DNA of 64,000 nucleotides from Planctomycetota bacterium (GTDB lineage: Bacteria; Planctomycetota; Phycisphaerae; Phycisphaerales; SM1A02): positions 1-64,000 of the forward strand of contig JAAERN010000076.1 in the NCBI GenBank assembly GCA_024230295.1. Reading direction: 5' to 3'. Each line of letters opens with the position of its first letter. Position 1 is the first letter of the stretch. The position numbers and the translations under genes were made by a program. The notes under the pieces were generated by a model that was given only the letters and a program-made list of their open reading frames with translations, had not been told where the DNA came from and made no database searches. Below are positions 44,137-52,462 of this stretch, piece by piece.

Positions 44137-45074
44137 CGCACCAGCCCCCCCCGCCGTAGTTCGTCGAGAAGGAGTGACTCGACATCCGAGTCGCTCGGAA
44201 CCGCCAGATGCGAACCACCGCACCGACGCGCCGCATCCCGAATAAGCGTGACACGCTCGTCCAGTCTGGTCCGGTACGCCCGAAGCAGTGCCGGTGTCAC
44301 CGTGACCTCACGAGTCGTTCCGTCCTCGGAGTCCTCCAGCCTGAGATCTCCCGCCAGCCCACACGCCCCGGGGTCCAGTTCCTGCGGGCTGAGGATCTGC
44401 AGACAGTGCAGATCGTCTCCGCCACCACCGAGTAATCGCAGTGCTGGCAGTGGGTCGCCTTCGCCGAGAAAGTCACTCAGCACCACGACGATACCGCGTC
44501 CTCGCCGCGTAGGCGCAATGGTCCGCGTGCCAGACTCAAACGTCTCATCGCCATCTGCATCGGCGACTTCTCGGTTCAGCAACCACCGGCCGAGTTCCGC
44601 AGTTCGGCTTCTTCCCCGCAAATCTCTGAGATAGGTTACGCCATGACTTCCCCACGTCGCAACGCTGAGCCGATGCCTTGAGGCGAGTGAGATACTGCCG
44701 ATCGCCATTGCAACGCGCCTGGCGAAGTTCCACTTTGAGGGCGCGCCCCAGTCCATCGACGGCGTTGCATCGAGCAACAGGAGAACGCTCAAATCCTCTT
44801 CGTCGAGGTAGAGTTTCAGAAAGAGCGCGTCGAGCCGCGCGTAGACATTCCAATCGACATAGCGAAGATCGTCGCCCGCCACATAAGGTCGGTAGTCCGC
44901 GAAGTCGATGCTGAATCCACGGCGGCGGCTCCGGCGTTCGCCGTGCAACTTGCCCGCGAGGACTTTCTTTGAGGTGAGTTCGAGTCCCTCCATGGCTGCG
45001 AGCAACTGAGGACCAAGGAGGTCCTCAATCGTCTCGGGAGGCGCCGCGGGATCTTGACCGAACCCGTGAATCAT
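44133..45074 (-). CDS. DUF58 domain protein
   Basis: A 313-residue soluble protein. The DUF58 hallmark is present: LHGERRSRRRGFSIDFADYR, YVAGDDLRYVDWNVYARLD and LDATPSMDWG, a VWA-like beta strand with a degenerate metal site (Asp-x-Thr-x-Ser). A C-terminal Rossmann-like part follows. It is a standard partner of MoxR ATPases. ATGA overlaps join it to moxR (45071-45074) and to the BatA-like gene. Confidence 0.92.
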   Translation of the reverse strand: MIHGFGQDPAAPPETIEDLLGPQLLAAMEGLELTSKKVLAGKLHGERRSRRRGFSIDFADYRPYVAGDDLRYVDWNVYARLDALFLKLYLDEEDLSVLLLLDATPSMDWGAPSKWNFARRVAMAIGSISLASRHRLSVATWGSHGVTYLRDLRGRSRTAELGRWLLNREVADADGDETFESGTRTIAPTRRGRGIVVVLSDFLGEGDPLPALRLLGGGGDDLHCLQILSPQELDPGACGLAGDLRLEDSEDGTTREVTVTPALLRAYRTRLDERVTLIRDAARRCGGSHLAVPSDSDVESLLLDELRRGGLVR

Positions 45075-46105
45075 CGGAGACACTCCTGAGCCGGAGTGGG
45101 AACCGATTCAAACAGCAGTTCAACCAGATCGTCTGCCGTCAATCCGCGGCCTCGCCCATCGGGCCCAGGCACCATGCGATGACGGAGACAGTTGGCTGCC
45201 ACATCTCGTACATCGGCGCAAGAGACAGCGAGCCGGCCCGCCGTCATCGCCGCAACCTGCGAAGTGCGTCTCAACGCAATCGCCGCACGAGGACTGCACG
45301 GCGCGAGCGTGAACCGACCGACTTCTCCCTCGGCTGTACCCAACACAAGAGCCGAAATCCACTCGTTGACATGGGGCGCAACAAGAACACGACGGCTCAG
45401 CAGCGAGGCTCGCTCAAGAAATGCGCCGTCGATCCGAGCTTCAATTGTGGGAACGTTGGACGACGTCGTCTGTTCGATGATTCCCTCGAGTACTTCCGCC
45501 CCGGGTGGCTGCACGTTGATCTGCATCAGGAACCGATCAATCTGCGCCTCGGGCAGCCGGTACGTGCCCTCTTGCTCAACCGGGTTCTGGGTCGCAAGCA
45601 CGATGAATGGTCTGGGTAGGACGTGGCTCGTCCCCGCCACGGTGACTCGCCGCTCCTCCATCGCCTCAAGAAGCGCAGACTGCGTGCGGGGAGATGCACG
45701 ATTGATCTCATCCGCGAGCACCAGCGCATGAAAGATCGGCCCGCGTCTGAAGATTGTGGAGCGAACACCTCCGTGCCCCTCGGCCATAACCGTCGTTCCG
45801 CTGATGTCGGCCGGCATCAGGTCGGGAGTGAACTGAACCCGTCCGACATCCAAGCCTGTCGCCGCTGCGACCGTTCGCACGAGCAGCGTCTTGCCGGTAC
45901 CGGGTACGCCCTCAAGAAGTGCATGCCCGTCCGCCATCAGGCAGCCAAGCACTGCGTCCACGACATCTTCCTGGCCATGCACGGCGCCGGCGATTTCCTG
46001 TCGCAACGCGGCGATGCCCGCCCGCACAGCAGCCACGGCTGCAACGACGCTCGCAGCATCGGCTGGATCACCCTCGGGGGGCGGCATTAATTGCCTTCCA
46101 CTCAC
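45071..46105 (-). CDS. MoxR family AAA+ ATPase
   Basis: A 344-residue AAA+ protein: LLEGVPGTGKTLLVRTVA (Walker A), VQFTPDLMPADISG, ALVLADEINRASPRTQSALL (Walker B), the sensor region PFIVLATQNPVEQEGTYRLP, and DRFLMQINV, all MoxR-specific wording. It acts as a chaperone for cofactor or complex assembly with VWA proteins. The start is GTG 46105 in a GTGA overlap with the upstream gene. An ATG at 46087 preceded by GGAAGG is equally possible. Confidence 0.93.
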   Translation of the reverse strand: MSGRQLMPPPEGDPADAASVVAAVAAVRAGIAALRQEIAGAVHGQEDVVDAVLGCLMADGHALLEGVPGTGKTLLVRTVAAATGLDVGRVQFTPDLMPADISGTTVMAEGHGGVRSTIFRRGPIFHALVLADEINRASPRTQSALLEAMEERRVTVAGTSHVLPRPFIVLATQNPVEQEGTYRLPEAQIDRFLMQINVQPPGAEVLEGIIEQTTSSNVPTIEARIDGAFLERASLLSRRVLVAPHVNEWISALVLGTAEGEVGRFTLAPCSPRAAIALRRTSQVAAMTAGRLAVSCADVRDVAANCLRHRMVPGPDGRGRGLTADDLVELLFESVPTPAQECLR

Positions 46106-48981
46106 GGAGCGCCATCCTTGTCACGAAGTCGGCGCCGAACCTCACGAAGTCGCTCTAGGGTAGACGCTGCCTCGCTGTCTTCAGCCGCCTTCGGATCGCC
46201 ATCGGGCTCGTTGATTTGCTTGGTCTGGCTCGCAGGTGGCGAAGCCGGTTTTTGCATTGCAGGCCCCCGTTTCGCCGCAGCCCGAACTCGCTTCCACGCC
46301 GCGACAGCGGATACTTCTGCGATGACTCGCCCTTCCGCGGCGCGGCGTGCCAACACCTCGCGGCGCTGCGCGTCGGGGACGATTCGCCGAACAGCGACAT
46401 CGAGTATCAGGAGCGCAGCAGCAAAGAGAGCCAGAATGGCCCACGTGGATCGGCGGCTCGACGCGTTCACCAGCCCTGCGCGTTCAAAGATCACAACCTC
46501 GGTAGGATCATCGCCGGTGGAGAGCACGCGACCGCCGCTTCGTGCCGCCGCCTCATGAAGCAGCGCATCATTACTCTTGATCGCGGCGTCTTCTGCAGGC
46601 CAGTTTCGAACAGCGGCGCCCTGCACCCAACCCTCAATCAACTCGCCCGTCTCGGGATCTGCGCCGCGGTGCCGGACAGCGACCACCCAGCCACCCGCGT
46701 CGGTCATGGTGAATGTTCCCTGATAACGACCGGGACCTACCTGCCGCATGGGCAGTGGAGCAGCCACGCCGCCAGGTCCGAGTACGGACGCGTTGGTCTG
46801 CAGAAAGTTCGAGAATCCAGCCCCGCCATCGGCGGCATCGAGTTCAACAACAACCTCGCCGTCGTTTCCCTCACGAAGATTCAACACATACCGTTCGTCA
46901 TCACCTGGGCGGAGCAGCCACGCCACCGTCCGCTTCCACAAGGTTGATGCCCCGCTCCAAGTCACCCAGTTCTGTGTCCACGCACCATTGACATCGCTCG
47001 TGAACACGACAACCCGTCCGAGCCCATGGAACCACCATGCATACAATGGATCGCTTTGAGATTCGCTAGGAATAGTCATTCCATCCACAGCAAGCCCTCC
47101 GAGCGGCTCGGTCAACACGTACCCATCGATCGCCGGCAGATTCCCAAGACCGGCCATCATGTCCGCTGGAAGTGGGCCACCCGGCGGACCACCCCAACCG
47201 GGTTGCACGCTGCCGGTCTGCAATAGTGAGCGTGAGACGACCTGCGCTTCCTGAATGAAGATCTGTGGAAGTTGCGATGGACTCGTCACGTCGTAAAATC
47301 GGCCGCCGGTCATTGTGGCGATGGCTGACATTCGACGACGGTCTGTCGGCGTACCGTGCCCGCCCACCATGACCGTTGTCACCGTGATGCCGCCATCAAA
47401 ACATTGCTGCAACAGTTCGGTACTCGGTGGTTGCGGATCGCCATCAGAGATGACAACCATGTGACGCTGCCCTGCATCAACGCCCTCAAGACCCTTGAGC
47501 GCCAACTGCATTGACGATTCGAAGGACGGCATGTCTCCATACTTCAGGCTCGCTGCTGCCCGCATCGCTGCTGCCTTGTCTTCTGCGATTTGCATTGACA
47601 ACGCCCATGTTGCGCGTCCCTTGGAATTGTCGTACTCGACTATTCCAACATAGTCAACGCTCGAAAGTGTTTCGATCGCCGACTCCGCCACTCGCCGACC
47701 CCAATAGTTTCCACGGGGCATCTCACAGGAGTGCAGCACTAACGCCAGAGCGCCTCGTCTCACCTGGCGCTCGGCAGGAGGATCCAAGCCAACCGGCAGA
47801 ACACTCGCAAGTGACGAGCCGATCCAACCGCCCGCTCCTAATGCCGTGGGGCCGCCAGTCACCATCAGGCCGCCACCGCCGTCGCGTACCCATTGAGCTA
47901 ACTCGCCATCTACGTGGTCGGGAACTGCCCATCGAGGCAGATCCACGAGCACGATTGCATCCCACACAGCGAGCGCCGCCGGACCGCCAACAATCGCTTC
48001 AACGCCTGCTTGATGAACATCCGCTCCATGTAACGAAAGTTGCTCGGCCAGCGGCGTACTCCGATCAGTCGACTCAGCGACAAGCAGCACACGGCCGCGC
48101 CCAGAGACGAGGGAAATCGCGGCCGCCTGATTGTTTGAATCGATGGCATCGCTGCTCCCGGCAGCGGGCTCGAAGTAAGCTTCAAATCTCTGTGTTTGGC
48201 CAGTGGTTGCAGGCAGGGTGACTGGAATGACCGAGGCCCCTCCATCCAGCGAGATGTCCAGTCCATCTGAGATTGGAATACCGTCCCGAAGCATGAGCAA
48301 TCGCCCGCGGGCAGGTCCCGCGCTCCGCATGACGACGCGCAATGGAACCGACTCGCCTACTTTGACTTCGCGAGGCGCCACAATCCGTTCGACCATAACT
48401 TCGCCGGTACGAACATAGGAAACCGGCAATACGTCGATGGGAATTCCAGCATCTCCGGCATTTTCGGCCGCGTCCAAGAGGGAACCCGCAGTTTCGTTTC
48501 CATCGCTCACCAACAAGATGCGATGTGTCCCTCCATCAGGAAGAAGTCCCTTGGCAAACTCGATAGCACCTCCAAGATCGGTTGCATCAAATGAACCGTT
48601 CATCGCCCCCAGAGACACCACACCGGTTGCATCCGGCATCATCACGGCCGTTGCGTCCCGACCAGCATCGACAACCGCCAAGTATTCCGATTCCGACCGA
48701 TTCGACGTCGAATCCTGAAGCCACCGAACCGCAGCGTCCAGCCCCGATTGATCCATCGAGCGACTTCGGTCCAGAACGATAGCCACGGTCTGTCGATCGC
48801 TGTGACGACTCAGCACCGGATCGGCCAACGCGCACACGAGCAAGACGATGAGCAGACAGCGAAGCAGCGGTATCACGATGCCGCGAACCGGACCCAGCGA
48901 TACCCTCGCGCCCCGTGACCACCAGAGCACGGGAACGAGCAGCACCAGAAGCACCAGCCATCCCGGGTGTTCAAACTGCAT
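46102..48981 (-). CDS. Double-VWA/glutamine-amidotransferase-like membrane protein
   Basis: A 959-residue protein. Two N-terminal membrane segments (about 8-58) precede a VWA domain with intact MIDAS start VLDRSRSM (about 70), then a Rossmann region with DGGGGLMVTGGPTALGAGGW as in GATase1-like domains. A second VWA-like domain (about 415-590) reads LALVLHSCEMPRGN where DxSxS is expected, so its metal site is probably lost. A C-terminal membrane segment (about 870) and a charged tail rich in Arg/Glu follow. It is the largest component of the MoxR cluster and starts at ATG 48981. Confidence 0.88.
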   Translation of the reverse strand: MQFEHPGWLVLLVLLVPVLWWSRGARVSLGPVRGIVIPLLRCLLIVLLVCALADPVLSRHSDRQTVAIVLDRSRSMDQSGLDAAVRWLQDSTSNRSESEYLAVVDAGRDATAVMMPDATGVVSLGAMNGSFDATDLGGAIEFAKGLLPDGGTHRILLVSDGNETAGSLLDAAENAGDAGIPIDVLPVSYVRTGEVMVERIVAPREVKVGESVPLRVVMRSAGPARGRLLMLRDGIPISDGLDISLDGGASVIPVTLPATTGQTQRFEAYFEPAAGSSDAIDSNNQAAAISLVSGRGRVLLVAESTDRSTPLAEQLSLHGADVHQAGVEAIVGGPAALAVWDAIVLVDLPRWAVPDHVDGELAQWVRDGGGGLMVTGGPTALGAGGWIGSSLASVLPVGLDPPAERQVRRGALALVLHSCEMPRGNYWGRRVAESAIETLSSVDYVGIVEYDNSKGRATWALSMQIAEDKAAAMRAAASLKYGDMPSFESSMQLALKGLEGVDAGQRHMVVISDGDPQPPSTELLQQCFDGGITVTTVMVGGHGTPTDRRRMSAIATMTGGRFYDVTSPSQLPQIFIQEAQVVSRSLLQTGSVQPGWGGPPGGPLPADMMAGLGNLPAIDGYVLTEPLGGLAVDGMTIPSESQSDPLYAWWFHGLGRVVVFTSDVNGAWTQNWVTWSGASTLWKRTVAWLLRPGDDERYVLNLREGNDGEVVVELDAADGGAGFSNFLQTNASVLGPGGVAAPLPMRQVGPGRYQGTFTMTDAGGWVVAVRHRGADPETGELIEGWVQGAAVRNWPAEDAAIKSNDALLHEAAARSGGRVLSTGDDPTEVVIFERAGLVNASSRRSTWAILALFAAALLILDVAVRRIVPDAQRREVLARRAAEGRVIAEVSAVAAWKRVRAAAKRGPAMQKPASPPASQTKQINEPDGDPKAAEDSEAASTLERLREVRRRLRDKDGAP

Positions 48982-49000
48982 CGATGACAATGCTACTGCG

Positions 49001-51493
49001 CTATTGGCTGGAAGGATTCACTTCCACCGAGGTGGGTGGGTCCAGCGCCGAGCGAGGAAGGGTCACCACCCGAGCATTGCCTGTATCCAGCACATGAATA
49101 CAGTCATGAACTGAGTCGTAGCTCACACCCCACGGCATCCGGAGGCACCCGGCCGCGGTCCCCCATTCGCCCCAGACACTCAGTTGCTCCCCTGCCGCGG
49201 ACCATCGCGACAAGCGATGCGCCCCGTACTCCGTCACGACGATGCTCCCGTCTGGAAGTGCGGCGACTCCGTAGGGATATCGCAGAAACTCATCGCCGAT
49301 GATCACCAGAGCCTCACCTGTCACAGGATCGATCCCTTGGATTCGATGATTGCCTGAATCGGCAACCCAAAGCACGTCACCATCGGGCGAGAAAGAAAGC
49401 GACTGCGGGCGATGGAATCGGCCCGGCTCGGAACCGGGGCCTCCAAAGCTGCGAAGCACACGCCCATCTCCATCAAACACTTGAATCCGATCATTCCCCC
49501 CATACTCCGAGACAAACCACAGCCCCAGAGGGCTTACCTCGACGTCGGTGGGATAAATGAACTCACCCGGTCCTATTCCATAACTCCCGAATGTGCGAAC
49601 CAAGTCTCCGCAGCGATCGAAAACAGCGACTCGGTATTCGTGCGTATCTGCCACAGCGATGCCTTCGCCATCCACAATGCCCAATCCGGTGGGCTTCCCA
49701 TTGTCGAACGCGGGCATCGTCCACCAGCAATCAGGTGCTCCTTCCAGGAAGCGCTGCACTCGCGCAGACTTGTCCACGACATACACCGCGCCGTCGCTGT
49801 CAACAGCGATCGCTCGAGGTGTATCGAATCGTCCAACTGTTCGCCCCGGCAGTCCAATGGCAGAGGACTGCGGTACCGGCTGCACCCTAGAGGCGTCGTC
49901 AACATCATTGCAGGCGGGAATCAACACCAGCAGCACCAGTAGGGCAGACGCTCTCAAGCGAATTCGGAGCATGAGATAGATGCCCAAGCAGGCAACGATC
50001 GCAGTTCCGGCAATCCACGCCAGCAGTCCCACGATGGCGTCCGGGCGTTGATAGTGAATGGCATTGAGCATGGTCGTCGCCAGCGGTGGGTACCGCATCG
50101 GGGGCGCCAGCGACGCGGCCAGAGTGATATCGGTCATCGCGAGTGTCATCGCGACAAGGCCACCACCAAGCATGCCTGCCCGGACGACTGGATTCAGATG
50201 CCACCATGGTGCCGCATCAACGCTTCGCAGCGCCCGATGTGATGTTGGCTCCGTGCGATGGAGCCACCTCGATGCCAGCACCGCGACGGCGCCGCCACGA
50301 ACAAGCAAGCCGAGCGTCCACGCAGCGCCGCTACTCATCACAGCCCCATCCATCACACCACGCCACGCTGAAGCGACTGCGCCACCGATGAGCGGCGCAG
50401 GAAGAAGGGCCGCAGCGACCCAACTCCATCCCAAAATATTCAAGAGCCAACCGCTCCAGAGATCACGCGTTGAAGCGACGAGCAAGGCCGCCACCACGCC
50501 GACAACCAATGATCGAGTGAGCGCCCCTGAAACAGCGGGCCAGATTTCAGTGCCACCGCTCGCCCCTGGCTGAACTCGCATCCACATGAACCCGAGAAGC
50601 AACAGCGGCGCCCCAACGAGCGCCGCAAAGAGCAAGATCGCCGCAAAGCTTGTACTTCGCGTCACACGGGCAGGTGCCTGCCGAAGCTCCGCCGGTCGCC
50701 CGACCCAGATCCACAACACCGCCGCCCCCGCCGCTGCAGCAACCACCATCGGCACGCTCGCCGCCGCAAGCGCGCCGCCCGAAGCGCCAAGATCCCCGCG
50801 AGCCCTGAGTTCATTGGCAATCGTAAATACCCCGGCAAGATCAAATGCCGTCGTACAACCAGCGGTCAGCAGCAGCGTCACGATTCCGGCAACAAGCAGC
50901 CCCGATCGTTCGACTCGTACTCGCTCGACTTGGCGAACCCACCAAGATGCGCCATCCAGACTCAGTGCATCCGATCGCGAGCGAGTCCAACGCATGCAAG
51001 CGGGCAGCATGCAGCACACTGCCACCGGCCATGTCCAGGACAACATCGCCAGCGCCAACACAACACGGCGGAGCACGCCGACATCGCCAATTGAAACCGC
51101 GAGTTCATGCAGCAAACTCCCGGGCGGCATGATCGACCACCACGTGTAGTACACCGCCCACGGCGGCAGAAGCAAGCCAACCATCAACCATGCAACCAGC
51201 CACGCCATCCTTCGGGGTTGCGCTCCGGCGAGGAACCTCGCCGCTGGCACCGCCGCAACAACGGCAGCCACAGCCACACCGCTGGACCAGAGCAGCGTCA
51301 CCGCAAGAAGCGATCCAGCGTCGTGGAGTGGCCCCGAATGAGCATCCTCACTGAGCCCCGGCCAGCGCAGGAGCAGCGAAAGTGCCGGCCAACCGACAAC
51401 GCCGATCCAAACTGCTGCAAAAACTGCCCTACCGAGCACCGGGCTGCGCCCTTCCCCAGGCGGTTGTGGCTGTAGCGATTGCGGCATCAGCAT
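49001..51493 (-). CDS. ABC permease fused to NHL-repeat lipoprotein
   Basis: An 830-residue in-frame fusion. Residues about 20-520 form a two-domain permease of the FbpB/ThiP type with about 12 membrane segments, EAA-like loops (ALSLDGASWW; LAMTDITLAASLAPP) and the family's closing TTMLNAIHYQRPDAIVG. At Met508 a lipoprotein-like signal begins, ending LVLIPAC (Cys528), followed by six-bladed NHL repeats (for example RFDTPRAIAVDSDGAVYVVD) to the C-terminus. Either one polypeptide is made or the NHL part starts separately at ATG 49972. Starts considered: ATG 51493 (used), ATG 51487, GTG 51439, TTG 51511. It overlaps the binding-protein gene by at least 11 bp. Confidence 0.8.
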   Translation of the reverse strand: MLMPQSLQPQPPGEGRSPVLGRAVFAAVWIGVVGWPALSLLLRWPGLSEDAHSGPLHDAGSLLAVTLLWSSGVAVAAVVAAVPAARFLAGAQPRRMAWLVAWLMVGLLLPPWAVYYTWWSIMPPGSLLHELAVSIGDVGVLRRVVLALAMLSWTWPVAVCCMLPACMRWTRSRSDALSLDGASWWVRQVERVRVERSGLLVAGIVTLLLTAGCTTAFDLAGVFTIANELRARGDLGASGGALAAASVPMVVAAAAGAAVLWIWVGRPAELRQAPARVTRSTSFAAILLFAALVGAPLLLLGFMWMRVQPGASGGTEIWPAVSGALTRSLVVGVVAALLVASTRDLWSGWLLNILGWSWVAAALLPAPLIGGAVASAWRGVMDGAVMSSGAAWTLGLLVRGGAVAVLASRWLHRTEPTSHRALRSVDAAPWWHLNPVVRAGMLGGGLVAMTLAMTDITLAASLAPPMRYPPLATTMLNAIHYQRPDAIVGLLAWIAGTAIVACLGIYLMLRIRLRASALLVLLVLIPACNDVDDASRVQPVPQSSAIGLPGRTVGRFDTPRAIAVDSDGAVYVVDKSARVQRFLEGAPDCWWTMPAFDNGKPTGLGIVDGEGIAVADTHEYRVAVFDRCGDLVRTFGSYGIGPGEFIYPTDVEVSPLGLWFVSEYGGNDRIQVFDGDGRVLRSFGGPGSEPGRFHRPQSLSFSPDGDVLWVADSGNHRIQGIDPVTGEALVIIGDEFLRYPYGVAALPDGSIVVTEYGAHRLSRWSAAGEQLSVWGEWGTAAGCLRMPWGVSYDSVHDCIHVLDTGNARVVTLPRSALDPPTSVEVNPSSQ

Positions 51494-52454
51494 GTGACTC
51501 GATGGCGTCAATGTTCAGCGGCATCGGCGAGGCAACATGCAACTCGGGAAAGTCGGCTGCCACAGATTCTTGAAGTGGCACATTGCCAGAAGCTGATGAC
51601 GCAAGCATCCGGGCAGTGTGTTCCGAGAGCAGCCAGTCCGCCAGTTCCGCCGCTTCGGCGGGATGCGGGGCACCCTGAATAATGGCGACTGTATTGGGCA
51701 TCAACATCGGTCCTTCCTCGGCAGCCGGGCCATGCGAAGGAATCACCATGTCGAGATTCGCGCCTGCAAGGTTAGCGGCCCGGACGTCATCCGCATCGGT
51801 CGCTCCAAGTTTTGCCTCGCCCCGCCGAACTGCATCCACAACCGCGGCATTGCCACCGGGGAGGGTTCGCACGCCGCCGGTCTTCAGAGCCGTAACCCAA
51901 TCCCCGTAGGCCTCCGCCCCAAGTCGCCATCTCATGGCCGCCAGGTGCCCGCCGGTGGTGCCGTACCGTGGATCAGCAAACACCACGTGCGATGACCACT
52001 GCGGCGCGACTAGATCGGACCATGATGTTGGCACTTCATCTCGGCTGACCCGGCGGGGATCAAAGACAAGGACCCTCGGCCGAGGCGAAAATGCATGCCA
52101 GAGATGGCCGGATGATCTCCACGATTCGGGCCAGTCGGTGCTCACGCGTGACACATGCGGCGCCAGAAGTCCGTCATCAGCGAGTGCTTCAGTGCCGATC
52201 GCCTCGGACGACCAGAGTACGTCTGCTACGACGTGGCCACGCTCGGCCCGGATTCGTTCGAGCAGACCGCGCGTCTTTTGGGCTTCGGTGTCCCCCACCA
52301 TCAACACATGGATCCCTGTCTCAGCTTCGAATCGCCTGAGTATCGGTACTGCGATCGCATCGTCGGTTGACACGTACACAACGACACGACGAGCGTGTGG
52401 ACGGCAGCCGCCGAACATCATCGCAATTGTCAGACCGGCTACCAGCCAACGCAT
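51429..52454 (-). CDS. Fe3+-type ABC solute-binding lipoprotein
   Basis: A 341-residue lipoprotein with signal and lipobox FGGC (Cys17), followed by the two-lobe binding fold of the FbpA/iron(III) family: VVVYVSTDDAIAVPILRRFE at the start, and PHPAEAAELADWLLSEHTARML near the end. It should capture a ligand in the periplasm for the adjacent permease. Iron is the family's usual substrate, but 2-aminoethylphosphonate and thiamine-type ligands are related possibilities. Start ATG 52454 (GTG at 52460 possible), 8 bp after the upstream stop. No ATP-binding subunit is found nearby. Confidence 0.88.
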   Translation of the reverse strand: MRWLVAGLTIAMMFGGCRPHARRVVVYVSTDDAIAVPILRRFEAETGIHVLMVGDTEAQKTRGLLERIRAERGHVVADVLWSSEAIGTEALADDGLLAPHVSRVSTDWPESWRSSGHLWHAFSPRPRVLVFDPRRVSRDEVPTSWSDLVAPQWSSHVVFADPRYGTTGGHLAAMRWRLGAEAYGDWVTALKTGGVRTLPGGNAAVVDAVRRGEAKLGATDADDVRAANLAGANLDMVIPSHGPAAEEGPMLMPNTVAIIQGAPHPAEAAELADWLLSEHTARMLASSASGNVPLQESVAADFPELHVASPMPLNIDAIESHADAAIATATTAWGRAQPGAR

Positions 52455-52462
52455 GCTCACGG

